Positions 1 to 10,017 of a stretch of DNA of 56,314 nt are shown here, piece by piece. Source of the stretch: Micromonospora solifontis (lineage in GTDB: Bacteria > Actinomycetota > Actinomycetes > Mycobacteriales > Micromonosporaceae); the NCBI RefSeq assembly GCF_003725545.1, contig NZ_RJLN01000036.1:1-56314 (forward strand). Reading direction: 5' to 3'. A program made the position numbers and the translations under genes. Position 1 is the first letter of the stretch, and each line of letters opens with the position of its first letter. Below the pieces are notes generated by a model, which did not search any database, had not been told where the DNA came from, and saw nothing but the letters and a program-made list of their open reading frames with translations.

Positions 1-1
1 A

Positions 2-499
2 AAACCCGCCTACACCGCCGTCCTCAACGCCCTCAACACCGGCGGCACCACCACGCCGCCGGGTCAGGTCGACACGAGTGCCTGGTACGTGCTGGTCAAC
101 CGCAACAGCGGCAAGGCCCTCGATGTCTACGGCAAGTCCACCGCCGACGGCGCCCGCATAACCCAGTGGACCCGCAACGACGGCGCCAACCAGCAATGGC
201 AGTTCGTGGACTCCGGCGGCGGCTACTACCGCCTCAGGTCCCGCAACTCCGGCAAGGTCCTCGACGTCAACGGCGCCTCCACCGCCGACGGCGCCGCCAT
301 CATCCAGTGGACCGACCACAACGGCACCAACCAGCAGTTCCAACTCGCCGATTCCAGCGGCTACCTGCGCCTGATCAGCCGCAACAGCGGCAAGGCCGTC
401 GAGGTACAGGGTGCCGCCACCACCGACGGTGCCAACGTCGTCCAGTACACCGACTGGAACGGCGCCAACCAGCAATGGCAACTCGTCCGGGTGGGCTAG
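2..499 (+). CDS. C-terminal part of a secreted GH10-like xylanase with ricin-type lectin domain (5' end outside window)
   Basis: The frame is open from the first bases, so the gene begins upstream. The first visible residues, KPAYTAVLNAL, match the usual end of GH10 xylanase catalytic domains. A short Gly/Thr/Pro linker follows, then a beta-trefoil ricin-type lectin domain (RICIN/CBM13) of three repeats, each with an N-S-G-K core and a late N-Q-Q-W or N-Q-Q-F motif. The lectin would hold the secreted enzyme on xylan or galactose-bearing side chains. A strong hairpin follows the stop codon. The lectin call is firm; the GH10 assignment rests on the short C-terminal motif only. Confidence 0.75.
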   Translation, partial: KPAYTAVLNALNTGGTTTPPGQVDTSAWYVLVNRNSGKALDVYGKSTADGARITQWTRNDGANQQWQFVDSGGGYYRLRSRNSGKVLDVNGASTADGAAIIQWTDHNGTNQQFQLADSSGYLRLISRNSGKAVEVQGAATTDGANVVQYTDWNGANQQWQLVRVG

Positions 500-555
500 C
501 CGGCTCGCCCACCGCCGCGGGCGTACGCTCGCGAACCGGCTTGATCCGCTGACCG

Positions 556-594
556 GGCGTCCCGGTGCTGCCTCGACGGAAGCACCGGGACGCC
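556..594 (+). terminator. Intrinsic-type terminator after the xylanase gene
   Basis: Perfect 14-bp stem (556-569 with 581-594) around an 11-nt loop, 57 bp after the xylanase stop. There is no U-tract, which is common for actinobacterial terminators. Confidence 0.7.
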
Positions 595-650
595 GACGCG
601 GTAGCGCAAGGGGGCAGCGCCGACACCCGCCCCGATGCCATAGTGGCGCG

Positions 651-1280
651 ATGAAGGCGGACCTGCACAGTTACCTGAAGGGCGGCCGCGACACGCTGCT
701 GTGGAAGCTCGACGGGCTCAGCGAGTACGACATTCGGCGCCCGCTGACCAAGACCGCCACCAACCTGCTCGGTCTGGTGAAACACTCGGCGGCCAGCGAG
801 ATCCTCTACTTCGGCGTCGTGTTCGACCGGCCGTTCGCAGAGGAGCTGTCGTACGTCGGCGACGGAGCGGAGACCAATGCCGACATGTGGGCGACCGCGG
901 ACGAGACCCGCGAGGAGATCGTCGACCAGTACCGTCGCGCGATCGCCCACGCCGACAGCACCATCGAAGCCCTTGCGCTGGATCATGTCGGCCGCGTGCC
1001 GTGGTGGGGCGATGCGGCGGTCACGTTGCACCACGTCCTGGTTCACGTCATCGCGGAGACACAACGGCACGCCGGCCACGCTGACATCGTGCGCGAACTC
1101 ATCGACGGCGCGGCCGGGCTGCTGCCCAGCAACGACAACCTGCCCCCCGCCGACGAGACATGGTGGCGGGACCACCGCCAGCGAGTGGAGCAGGCCGCCC
1201 TCGACGCCGGCAGACGCGGCAATCAGGTGTCGGTCGAGTCTCGATCGCTGCCGGGTCTGCTGAACGGCCGGCCGACATGA
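651..1280 (+). CDS. DinB family protein (DUF664)
   Basis: Predicted 209-aa DinB/DUF664 four-helix protein. The N-terminus (DLHSYLKGGRDTLLWKLDGL) and the region N-L-L-G-L-V-K-H are typical. A second helix carries H-H-V-L-V-H and a C-terminal E-T-Q-R-H-A-G-H segment supplies the usual metal-binding histidines. Members are metal-dependent thiol (mycothiol or bacillithiol) transferases or remain uncharacterised. The ATG at 651 fits family length; longer in-frame starts only add unrelated sequence. The stop overlaps the next start (ATGA), so the two genes are probably co-translated. Confidence 0.85.
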   Translation: MKADLHSYLKGGRDTLLWKLDGLSEYDIRRPLTKTATNLLGLVKHSAASEILYFGVVFDRPFAEELSYVGDGAETNADMWATADETREEIVDQYRRAIAHADSTIEALALDHVGRVPWWGDAAVTLHHVLVHVIAETQRHAGHADIVRELIDGAAGLLPSNDNLPPADETWWRDHRQRVEQAALDAGRRGNQVSVESRSLPGLLNGRPT

Positions 1281-1816
1281 CCGAACTCGGCCCCGTCGCC
1301 TGGCCGCCCGAGCCGATCCGGACCGAGCGGCTCACGCTCCGGGCGTCCGAGGCCCGGGACCGTCCGGCGTTCATCGAGCTGCTGGCGTCGCCGGAGGTGC
1401 ACACCTACCTCGGCGGCCCCCGCCCGCGGGACGAGCTCGAGCGCGAGATGCCCGGGGTGCCCGGGCGGTGGCCCGGAAGTTTCGTCGTTGACCTCGACGG
1501 GGCGATGATCGGCCAGATCCTGCTCAGGAGAGCAACCGGGCACCGCCGGCCGGCGGCCGAAGGGAAGGCCGATCTCGGCTACCTGTTCCTGCCGAGGGCG
1601 TGGGGATGCGGGTACGCCGCCGAGGCGTGCGGGGCGGTGCTCGGCTGGTTCGACGGCGTCCTTCCCGGCGAGCCGGTGGTGCTCACCACCCAGACCGCCA
1701 ACGCCGGCTCGATGCGCCTCGCCGCGAAGCTGGGGTTCACCGAGGTGGAGCGGTTCCAGGCCTGGGGCGCCGAGCAGTGGCTCGGCCTGCGGTCCCCGGT
1801 CACACTCCCTGTTTGA
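1277..1816 (+). CDS. GNAT family N-acetyltransferase (RimJ/RimL-like)
   Basis: 179-aa Acetyltransf_3-type GNAT. The start T-E-R-L-T-L-R is the typical beta1 strand. The acetyl-CoA region is around residues 100-125 (L-G-Y-L-F-L-P-R-A-W-G-C-G-Y-A-A-E-A) and the C-terminal N-A-G-S-M-R-L-A-A-K-L-G-F motif is intact. Such enzymes acetylate amino groups of proteins or small molecules; the substrate cannot be read from sequence. The start overlaps the DinB stop by 4 bp. A strong hairpin follows the gene. Confidence 0.9.
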   Translation: MTELGPVAWPPEPIRTERLTLRASEARDRPAFIELLASPEVHTYLGGPRPRDELEREMPGVPGRWPGSFVVDLDGAMIGQILLRRATGHRRPAAEGKADLGYLFLPRAWGCGYAAEACGAVLGWFDGVLPGEPVVLTTQTANAGSMRLAAKLGFTEVERFQAWGAEQWLGLRSPVTLPV

Positions 1817-1827
1817 GCTCCCTCGCC

Positions 1828-1860
1828 GTGGCCGGGCGACCGCATCCGTCGCCCGGCCAC
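1828..1860. terminator. Bidirectional terminator between convergent genes
   Basis: Perfect 13-bp stem (1828-1840 with 1848-1860) and a 7-nt loop, exactly between the GNAT stop on the plus strand and the SGNH esterase stop on the minus strand, so it can serve both. Confidence 0.8.
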
Positions 1861-1871
1861 GCTGCGAGTGG

Positions 1872-2987
1872 TCAGCTGCGCAGGATCCACTGCTGGTTGG
1901 CGCCGCCGTGGCAGTCCCAGAGGACGATCTTCGTCCCGTTGGCGGTGCCCCAGTTGTACGCGTCGAGGCATCGCCCGGACTGGACGCCGCTGATGGTGCC
2001 GTTCGGGTTGATGTTCCACTGCTGGTTGGCACGGCCGTTGCAATCCCAGGTGATCACCCGGGTGCCGTTCGCGGTGCCACCGCCCTCGGCGTCCAGGCAC
2101 TTGGTGCCGAGCACCTGCAACTGCTTGGCCGCCGTGTAGGTCCACCGCTGCATGGTGCCGCCCCAGCAGTCGTAGAGCTGCACCTGGATGCCGTTGGTGG
2201 TGCTGCCGTTCGGCACGTCCAGGCACCGCCCGGACTGCGCGCCCACGATCTGGGTGGTCGATCCGCCCGTGTCACCCGGGGTGCCGATGCTGCCGGGCAC
2301 CGCCTGCAGGGCGCCGTACCAAACGGCGGCCATCTTGTCGTAGCCGTTGGCGGTGGGATGGATGCCGTCGATCAGGTCGGCGGTCGTCACGGCGCTGTGC
2401 ATGTCGACGAGGTGGACGTGCTTGCCGGCGTTCACCTTGCTCTGCACGATGCCGGGGATGGCCGCGTTGAAGGTCCGCACGGCGGATTCCTGGCCGCTGT
2501 TCGCCAACGGAGTCAGCTGCGCGACGAACACCTCCGCCGCCGGGGCGGTGTTCGTGATGTGGTCGATCAGCGTGGACAGCCGGTTCGGTGCGGTGGAGAC
2601 GTTGTAGTTCTGCAAGATGTCGTTGGTGCCGATGTGCAGCAGGACGGTGTGCGGCTGGTACGTGTTCAACCAGCCGACGATGTTGGCGTCGATCTGGTCG
2701 ATGCGCCAGCCGGGGTGGCCCTCGTGGTCGTGGTCGCCGAGACTGGCCGGCCCGTTGTACTGGGATCCGACGAAGTCGGTGGTGTACCGGCCGTTGGCGA
2801 GTCGCTGCCACAGGCCGATGCGGTAGCCGCCCGGCACCTGGGTGCCCTCGGTGATGGAGTCACCGAGCGGCATCACCCGTACCCCACCGTTGGATTCCGC
2901 GCTGGCCGAACCGGCCTGGGCCACCAGGCCGGCGACCATGACGGTCATCGCGGCGCCCGCCGCGAGCCACCGTGCGCTTGTTCGCAT
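1872..2987 (-). CDS. Secreted SGNH/GDSL esterase with C-terminal ricin-type lectin domain
   Basis: 371 aa. Signal peptide about residues 1-30 ending A-S-A. The SGNH hydrolase domain shows block I G-D-S-I-T with nucleophile Ser44, block III G-T-N-D, and block V D-G-I-H-P-T for the Asp/His of the triad. After a Gly/Thr linker comes a ricin-type beta-trefoil (about residues 240-371) with three Q-S-G-R-C-L-D / Q-W repeats. Likely a carbohydrate esterase removing acetyl or feruloyl groups from hemicellulose, which fits the neighbours. It lies 98 bp downstream of the GH43 gene with a hairpin between. RBS AGAGGAAG precedes the ATG. Confidence 0.88.
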   Translation of the reverse strand: MRTSARWLAAGAAMTVMVAGLVAQAGSASAESNGGVRVMPLGDSITEGTQVPGGYRIGLWQRLANGRYTTDFVGSQYNGPASLGDHDHEGHPGWRIDQIDANIVGWLNTYQPHTVLLHIGTNDILQNYNVSTAPNRLSTLIDHITNTAPAAEVFVAQLTPLANSGQESAVRTFNAAIPGIVQSKVNAGKHVHLVDMHSAVTTADLIDGIHPTANGYDKMAAVWYGALQAVPGSIGTPGDTGGSTTQIVGAQSGRCLDVPNGSTTNGIQVQLYDCWGGTMQRWTYTAAKQLQVLGTKCLDAEGGGTANGTRVITWDCNGRANQQWNINPNGTISGVQSGRCLDAYNWGTANGTKIVLWDCHGGANQQWILRS

Positions 2988-3012
2988 GACTCTTCCTCTC
3001 AGGTCTGCGCGT

Positions 3013-3045
3013 CAGGTGGCGGAGAGCGTGCCACTCCGCCACCTG
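3013..3045 (-). terminator. Hairpin between GH43 and SGNH esterase genes
   Basis: Perfect 12-bp stem (3013-3024 with 3034-3045), 9-nt loop. It probably ends the GH54-GH59-GH43 operon, or attenuates read-through into the esterase gene whose start codon is only 26 bp further on. Confidence 0.65.
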
Positions 3046-3085
3046 GCGCGCGGGAAGGTTCGGGCAGGTCGTCCCTGCCCGATCG

Positions 3086-4882
3086 CTAACTCACGCCGCT
3101 GGTGCAGGTGAGCGATGGTGTCGACGCCGAGCCGTTCGCCAGGAAGCCGAAAGTGGTCGATCCGGCCGGGGGCAGGGACCCGTTGTACGACACATTGCGA
3201 ACGGTCGCCGTGGAGCCGCTGGTGCTCAGGGTGCCGTTCCAGACCTGGCTGATGCTCTGACCGCTACCGAGGGTCCACTGCACGGTCCAGCCGTTGATCG
3301 CCGCGGCGCCGGCCGTCACGGTCACCTCGCCCTGGAAGCCGCCCGACCACACGTTGGTGGTGCGGTAGCTCGCCGCGCAGGCACCGCCGCCCGGTGGCGG
3401 GCTGCTCGGCGGCGGGCTGCTCGGCGGCGGTCCGCCGTCGCCGGGAGCGAACTGCCAGTAGTTGACGTTGAACAGGTAGCCGCTGCCGCCGGTGAACCTC
3501 AGGTAGAGATCGTGGGTCCCGGTGGCCCCGCTGACCGGACAGGTCGTGTCGGTCCAGGTCTGCCAGCCACCGGTGCCGGTCACCCGGCAGGTGCCCACCA
3601 GGGGGCCACTCACGCTGTCCAGGCGCAACTCGATGTTGCCCCCGCTACCGCCCGACGCCACCCGGGCCGTGTACGAGGCGGCGCCGGTGCCGAAGCCCAC
3701 CCCCTTGACCTTGAGGTAGTCCCCGTTCTCGATCCAGCCGACGTCCATCCCACCGCCGGTCGTCGGCTCGGTCTCGACCCCCGACTCCCAGGCGATCGTC
3801 TCGGCCTCCTGCCGGACGTACGGATCCACGGTCCCGACCTGGGGAGCCCCCGTGGTCGTCATGGTGATCGTCGGGATCGTGCCGTCCGCACCGTAGGCGA
3901 ACTTCTCCACCGCCACCGACCGGGTGAAACCACCGCCGCCCGGCAGCGCCCCGTTGTGGTAGAAGAAGTACGAGCCGCCCTTGAAGTCGATCACCCCGGG
4001 ATGGTTGGTGAAGCTGCTTCCCTGGGTCGGCATGATCGTCCCGCGATACGTCCACGGCCCCAGCGGACCGGGCGCCGTCGAGTAGGCGATGAACTCCGAA
4101 CAGCACTTGGCCGCGAAGACCAGGTAGTACAGGCCGTTGCGCTTGTACACCCACGGCCCCTCCTCGAACAAGGTCGGCCGGTTCGCGTCGCCCGTCCGGG
4201 TGCCGAACCCGGCCGTGGTCAACGCGATCTGTGTCGGGCTGCCCGAGTACGAGACCATGTCCTGGTTCAGCTTCACGTACCACAGGTGCGGGTTACCCCA
4301 GTACAGATACGCCTGGCCGTCATCGTCGATGAACACCGTCGGGTCGATCTCCCCGTTGCTCACCAGCGGATGCCCGATGGCGTCCCGGAACGGCCCGGTC
4401 GGGCTGTCGGCCACCGCCACCCCGATCCCCATCTGGCCGGTCGCGCGTACCGTCATCGGCACGTACCAGTAGAACTTGCCGTTGCGGTAGACCGCCTGCC
4501 CCGCCCAGGCGTCGGCACTGGCCCAGCTGAAGCTGGCCAGGTTGAGCGGTGAGCCGTGGTCGGTCCAGTTCACCATGTCGTCCGACGACCAGACCCGCCA
4601 CTCCTTCATGGTGAACCAGGTCGAGTTGTCCTCGTCATGCCCGGTGTACAGGTACACCCGGCCGTTGTGCACCAGCGGGGCCGGATCAGCCGTGTAGATG
4701 GTCTGCACGATCGGGTTGTCCGCCCGGGCGGTCCCCGGGAACAACCCCAGCAGCGCCAGCAGGCTCACGACCAGTGCCACCCTGCGCCTGGTCCTGCGGT
4801 TGTCCCGCGTTGGCCGCCGCGCCGCGACACGACGGCCGCGGCGGCCGAACATCGAAGACACTGACATGGTCGAAATCCGCAT
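3086..4882 (-). CDS. Secreted GH43 arabinofuranosidase/xylosidase with CBM6 and CBM2
   Basis: 598 aa. Long basic N-terminus followed by a hydrophobic signal segment (about residues 33-52). The five-bladed propeller shows A-D-P-A-P-L with the general-base Asp, D-P-T-V-F-I-D-D-D-G with the pKa-modulating Asp, and E-E-G-P-W-V-Y-K-R with the general-acid Glu. Next is a CBM6-like beta-sandwich (R-Q-E-A-E ... G-D-Y-L-K-V-K), a Pro/Ser linker, and a CBM2 cellulose-binding module with terminal cysteines. Probably acts on arabinoxylan. The start overlaps the GH59 stop (ATGA), so it is translationally coupled. An internal ATG at codon 6 could also initiate. Confidence 0.9.
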   Translation of the reverse strand: MRISTMSVSSMFGRRGRRVAARRPTRDNRRTRRRVALVVSLLALLGLFPGTARADNPIVQTIYTADPAPLVHNGRVYLYTGHDEDNSTWFTMKEWRVWSSDDMVNWTDHGSPLNLASFSWASADAWAGQAVYRNGKFYWYVPMTVRATGQMGIGVAVADSPTGPFRDAIGHPLVSNGEIDPTVFIDDDGQAYLYWGNPHLWYVKLNQDMVSYSGSPTQIALTTAGFGTRTGDANRPTLFEEGPWVYKRNGLYYLVFAAKCCSEFIAYSTAPGPLGPWTYRGTIMPTQGSSFTNHPGVIDFKGGSYFFYHNGALPGGGGFTRSVAVEKFAYGADGTIPTITMTTTGAPQVGTVDPYVRQEAETIAWESGVETEPTTGGGMDVGWIENGDYLKVKGVGFGTGAASYTARVASGGSGGNIELRLDSVSGPLVGTCRVTGTGGWQTWTDTTCPVSGATGTHDLYLRFTGGSGYLFNVNYWQFAPGDGGPPPSSPPPSSPPPGGGACAASYRTTNVWSGGFQGEVTVTAGAAAINGWTVQWTLGSGQSISQVWNGTLSTSGSTATVRNVSYNGSLPPAGSTTFGFLANGSASTPSLTCTSGVS

Positions 4883-7299
4883 CAGCCCCGGCTCCACTTC
4901 TGGTCGTTGCCGCCGGTGCAGGTGGCGAGGACGATCGGGGTGCTGTTGGCGCTCCCGCCGCCGTTGGGGGCCAGGCAGATGCCGGACTGGACACCGGTGA
5001 TGGTGCCGTCGGTGTTGACGTTCCACTGCTGGTTGGCGCCGCCGTTGCAGTCCCAGATGATCACCTTGGTGCCGGGGGTCGTGCCCTGGCCGTAGGCGTC
5101 CAGGCACTTGCTGCCGTACACCTGGAACTGCTTGCCCGAGGTGTAGGTCCACTGCTGGTTGGCGCCGCCGTTGCAGTCCCAGAGCGTCACCTGGGTGCCG
5201 CTGGTCTGCGACTGGTTGGGTACGTCCAGGCACCGGCCGGAGTTGGTGTTGCGAAGCGGACTGGTGGTGCCGCCCGGGTCGCCGCCGGGGCCGGCCACCA
5301 CGGACAGGTTGTCGAACTGGGCGGTCTGGCCCTGGCTGGTGCCGAAGCCCACCTGGCCGGCGACGAAGGAGGTGTCGCTCGCGGTGCCCACCGTCGTGCC
5401 GTCGATCGTCGCGGTGATGGTGCTGCCGGAGAAGCCCAGGGACAGGCTGTGCCAGCGGTTGGTGCCCAGCGCCGGGACGGTGCCGCTGCGCAGGGTGGCC
5501 AGTTGCCCGGCGGTGTTGTTGCGCAGGATCGACCAGGAGCCGGTGTCGGTGACGCGCAGGAAGTAGGCGTTGTAGCGGCCGATGGGATCCAGGTTCGTGG
5601 TGCCGACCCGGCCTTCCAACTGGGCGTAGCCCGACTTCTCGAGCATGGCGTCGGCGGAGACGGTGTAATTGCCCCAGGCCAGGCTGCCGCCGTAGGTGGC
5701 GGGGTCGGCGAGGGTCTTCCAGGTGATCGGGGCCTGCGGCGACATCTGGCGCAGGCACATGCCGGACCGGCCGCCGCCACAGGCGACGGTTTCGAAGGCG
5801 CCCTGCATGTCCTGCAGGTACTTCGGCATCCGGCCGCTGGCGTAGCTGTCGAAGTCGTCGCGGTACGGCAGGTTCAGCGAGCCCTGGCCGGGGCTGGTGG
5901 CGGTGCCTTTGCCCTGGCCGGTGGTGGTGGTGATGCTGTAGAGGTAGCCGGGCTGGACGGTCAGCGAGAAGGTGCCGCCCGACGGGGTGATGTCGCTGGT
6001 GTGCACGAAGAAGTCGTTGGTGCTGTTCGAGTTGAGGTTGGTCGCCCAGACGTGCACCGGGCCGGTGGACAGGCCGCCGGTGACGCTGACGTTGAGCTGC
6101 TGGGCGCTGGTGGCGTCCATCGTCTCGATGATGGTGCTGTAGTCGGTGTTGTTGGTCGACTTCAACGACACGTAGCTGCCGTTGTTGCGGTTCCCGCCGA
6201 GGTAGCCCGTGGCGGAGTCCAGGTACTTCCAGCCCGGCGCGGTGAACTGGGTCGTGTGGGCCAGGGCCCAGGTGTTCTTGCCGACCGAGTACCAGCCCGA
6301 CCACGGCTGGTTGGCCAGGACCAACCCGACGGTGGCCCACGGGAGGTTCGGGGTGATCGCCGCGATCAGGTCCCAGTTGAGGTAGGCGACCATCCTGCCG
6401 TCGAGGTAACCGCGGTTGATGCCCCGGGCCAGTGGCTTGGCGCCGTCGTTGTAGTCCTGTGACCCGCCCTCGCTGTCCCACAACGTCTTGCCGGTGCTGG
6501 TGGCGGTCGACGACACCGTGCACGAGGTCTGCGCGCTGAGGTAGCCACAGGGGTAGTGTCCGCTGAGCACATCGATGCTGTTTCGCAGCGTGGTGTTGCT
6601 CGCCACCGCGTTGGCCGGGTTCCAGCTGCCCGGGTAGTCGTCACCGTAGATGATCTTCACGCCGCTGTAGCCGTTGCTGTTCAGCGCGCTGCGCAGGTTG
6701 ATCGTCCAGCTCGCGTCGGTCTGCTTCTCGTTCTGCGCGGCGGTGATGTAATCCATGGTCAAGTTGTGCTGCCTGGCGCAACCCAGCCAGTCCACGAAGT
6801 AGTTGATCATGTCCTGGGACATGAAGGTGCCGTTACCGATCCAGCCCGGGGCACCCCAGGGCAGCGCCGCCAGCTTGATATCGGGGTTGCGGGCCTTGGC
6901 CTGCTCCATGATCCACCACTCGTAGCCGCGGTTGCAGTTGAGGTCGCCGCGGAAGTGCTCGTGGCTGGGCTCGGAACCGCTGGTCGAGTTGGTGTCTCCA
7001 CCCATCTCCACCTTGAGGATCTGCAGGGCGGCGCCGTAGCCGGGCTTGAACAGGTAGTCGAGGATCTGGCCACGCTGCGGCTCCGGGTAGTCGATGAGCA
7101 GTCGACTGTTGCCGCCACCGCCGCTGACCGCGCCGACACCGTCGAACGTCTGCCCGCCGGAGGACCCGTTGATGGTGATCGACGTGGCGGCCTGGGCCGG
7201 GCCGGCCGTCGCCGCCACCAGACCGGTGGCGGCCAGGACCGCGGCGGCCAGCGCCGCCGCCGGTCGCGATGGACGGAGGAGATTCTTCAGTCTCGACAT
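4882..7299 (-). CDS. Secreted GH59 (galactocerebrosidase-like) galactosidase with ricin-type lectin domain
   Basis: 805 aa. Signal peptide about residues 1-37 (A-Q-A cleavage). The catalytic domain has the GH59 signature: F-D-G-V-G-A-V-S-G-G-G, Y-P-E-P-Q-R-G-Q-I-L-D-Y-L-F, E-P-S-H, and Y-E-W-W-I-M. N190-E191 is the likely acid/base and Glu277 (L-W-D-S-E) the nucleophile. A laminin-G-like sandwich (about 525-680) and a C-terminal ricin trefoil follow. Animal homologues cleave beta-galactosyl lipids; the bacterial enzyme more plausibly removes beta-galactose from plant glycans, in keeping with the operon. It starts 100 bp after GH54 and overlaps GH43. Confidence 0.88.
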   Translation of the reverse strand: MSRLKNLLRPSRPAAALAAAVLAATGLVAATAGPAQAATSITINGSSGGQTFDGVGAVSGGGGNSRLLIDYPEPQRGQILDYLFKPGYGAALQILKVEMGGDTNSTSGSEPSHEHFRGDLNCNRGYEWWIMEQAKARNPDIKLAALPWGAPGWIGNGTFMSQDMINYFVDWLGCARQHNLTMDYITAAQNEKQTDASWTINLRSALNSNGYSGVKIIYGDDYPGSWNPANAVASNTTLRNSIDVLSGHYPCGYLSAQTSCTVSSTATSTGKTLWDSEGGSQDYNDGAKPLARGINRGYLDGRMVAYLNWDLIAAITPNLPWATVGLVLANQPWSGWYSVGKNTWALAHTTQFTAPGWKYLDSATGYLGGNRNNGSYVSLKSTNNTDYSTIIETMDATSAQQLNVSVTGGLSTGPVHVWATNLNSNSTNDFFVHTSDITPSGGTFSLTVQPGYLYSITTTTGQGKGTATSPGQGSLNLPYRDDFDSYASGRMPKYLQDMQGAFETVACGGGRSGMCLRQMSPQAPITWKTLADPATYGGSLAWGNYTVSADAMLEKSGYAQLEGRVGTTNLDPIGRYNAYFLRVTDTGSWSILRNNTAGQLATLRSGTVPALGTNRWHSLSLGFSGSTITATIDGTTVGTASDTSFVAGQVGFGTSQGQTAQFDNLSVVAGPGGDPGGTTSPLRNTNSGRCLDVPNQSQTSGTQVTLWDCNGGANQQWTYTSGKQFQVYGSKCLDAYGQGTTPGTKVIIWDCNGGANQQWNVNTDGTITGVQSGICLAPNGGGSANSTPIVLATCTGGNDQKWSRG
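4985..5120. repeat. Direct repeat inside ricin-lectin coding sequence, copy 1
   Basis: 136 bp matching 8505-8640 at constant offset 3520 with no gaps and about 14 mismatches by eye. The two copies encode the same stretch of lectin domain in the GH59 and GH54 genes. Confidence 0.85.
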
Positions 7300-7399
7300 G
7301 CGCGGATCCCTTCGATAGCGGTACGGATGCGCCGGGGCACGGCGGCGGACAGCCCCGCTCCCCGGGCCGGGCCGGCCGCGAAACGGCAAGAGGTGCTGG

Positions 7400-9241
<1,842 letters not shown>

Positions 9242-9296
9242 TCAGTGGAGCTTCGGCCGCCCGGACGCCTCGTGCGGTGACACGACAACCAATATC

Positions 9297-9327
9297 GTCC
9301 AGATATATCGAGGCGATATATCTGGAC
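9297..9327. promoter_or_regulatory. Perfect 14-bp inverted repeat, PadR-like operator/promoter
   Basis: GTCCAGATATATCG, spacer AGG, CGATATATCTGGAC: arms are fully complementary. The core ATATATCG-AGG-CGATATAT resembles sites found before PadR-family regulator genes in actinobacteria (recollection, not a search). It lies 37 bp before the truncated methyltransferase start. No PadR gene is present here. Confidence 0.6.
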
Positions 9328-9363
9328 GGCAGTTCCGGCCGACCGGCTGACGCGGAGGGTGCG

Positions 9364-10017
9364 ATGAGGTCGATCGACTACGACACCGAGCAGTACCAGG
9401 ACTACGCGCGCGGCCGCGCGCTCAACCAGCGGCAACTCCAGGTATGGATCAGCGCCTTCGCAGCGGTGCTGCCCGACCGGCGTCCACTGGCGGGTCTGGA
9501 CGTCGGCTCGGGCACCGGCAGGTTCACCCCGGCGCTGGCGGAAGCGTTCGGGCCGGTCACCGGCATCGAACCGTCGGTCCGCATGCGCGAGGTCGCGCAG
9601 GCCCGGTCCCAGCACCCCGGTGTGCGGTACCTGGCGGGCAGCGCCGAGGACCTGCCGGTGCCGCCCGGCAGCGCCGACTACGCCCTGATGTTCCTGTCCT
9701 GGCACCACGTCCAGGACAAGCCCCGGGCGATCCGGGAGCTGGCCCGGGTGCTCAGGCCCGGCGGACGGCTGCTACTGCGCGGGAACTTCAGCACGGCGCC
9801 CGGACTGTACTGTCCAAGTGACCGGCACCGGCCACCCCGTCAGTCAGCCGTCAGTGAGCGGAAGCAGCAGCGGCGATCGTCAACAGTTCCGCCGCGAGGG
9901 CGGCCGGGGTGCGGCCCAGCCAGAGAGCGTGCAGCGGGCGGGTCAGCGGGAGATTCTCGACCCGGAGTTCGACCAGTTCTCCCGCGGCGACACCGGGCGC
10001 GGCGGCGCGCGCGCTGA
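9364..10017 (+). pseudogene. Class I SAM-dependent methyltransferase, C-terminus lost
   Basis: Residues 1-145 are a good class I methyltransferase: L-D-V-G-S-G-T-G-R-F (motif I), a post-I Glu in G-I-E-P-S, A-E-D-L-P-V, and motif III L-R-P-G-G-R-L-L-L-R-G. After about position 9800 similarity stops abruptly; the frame runs on for about 70 Arg/Pro-rich codons antisense to the LysR gene, which is not a plausible fold end. Homologues usually continue with another 80-100 residues. I read it as 3' truncated by the junction with the LysR/YeiH block. The intact start and operator suggest recent loss. A shortened functional protein is possible but unlikely. Confidence 0.7.

Noticed and set aside
9801..10017. 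Methyltransferase frame read through as a functional C-terminal extension
   Set aside because: The extension is Arg/Pro-rich, lies fully antisense to a well-conserved LysR gene and lacks any fold-like pattern.
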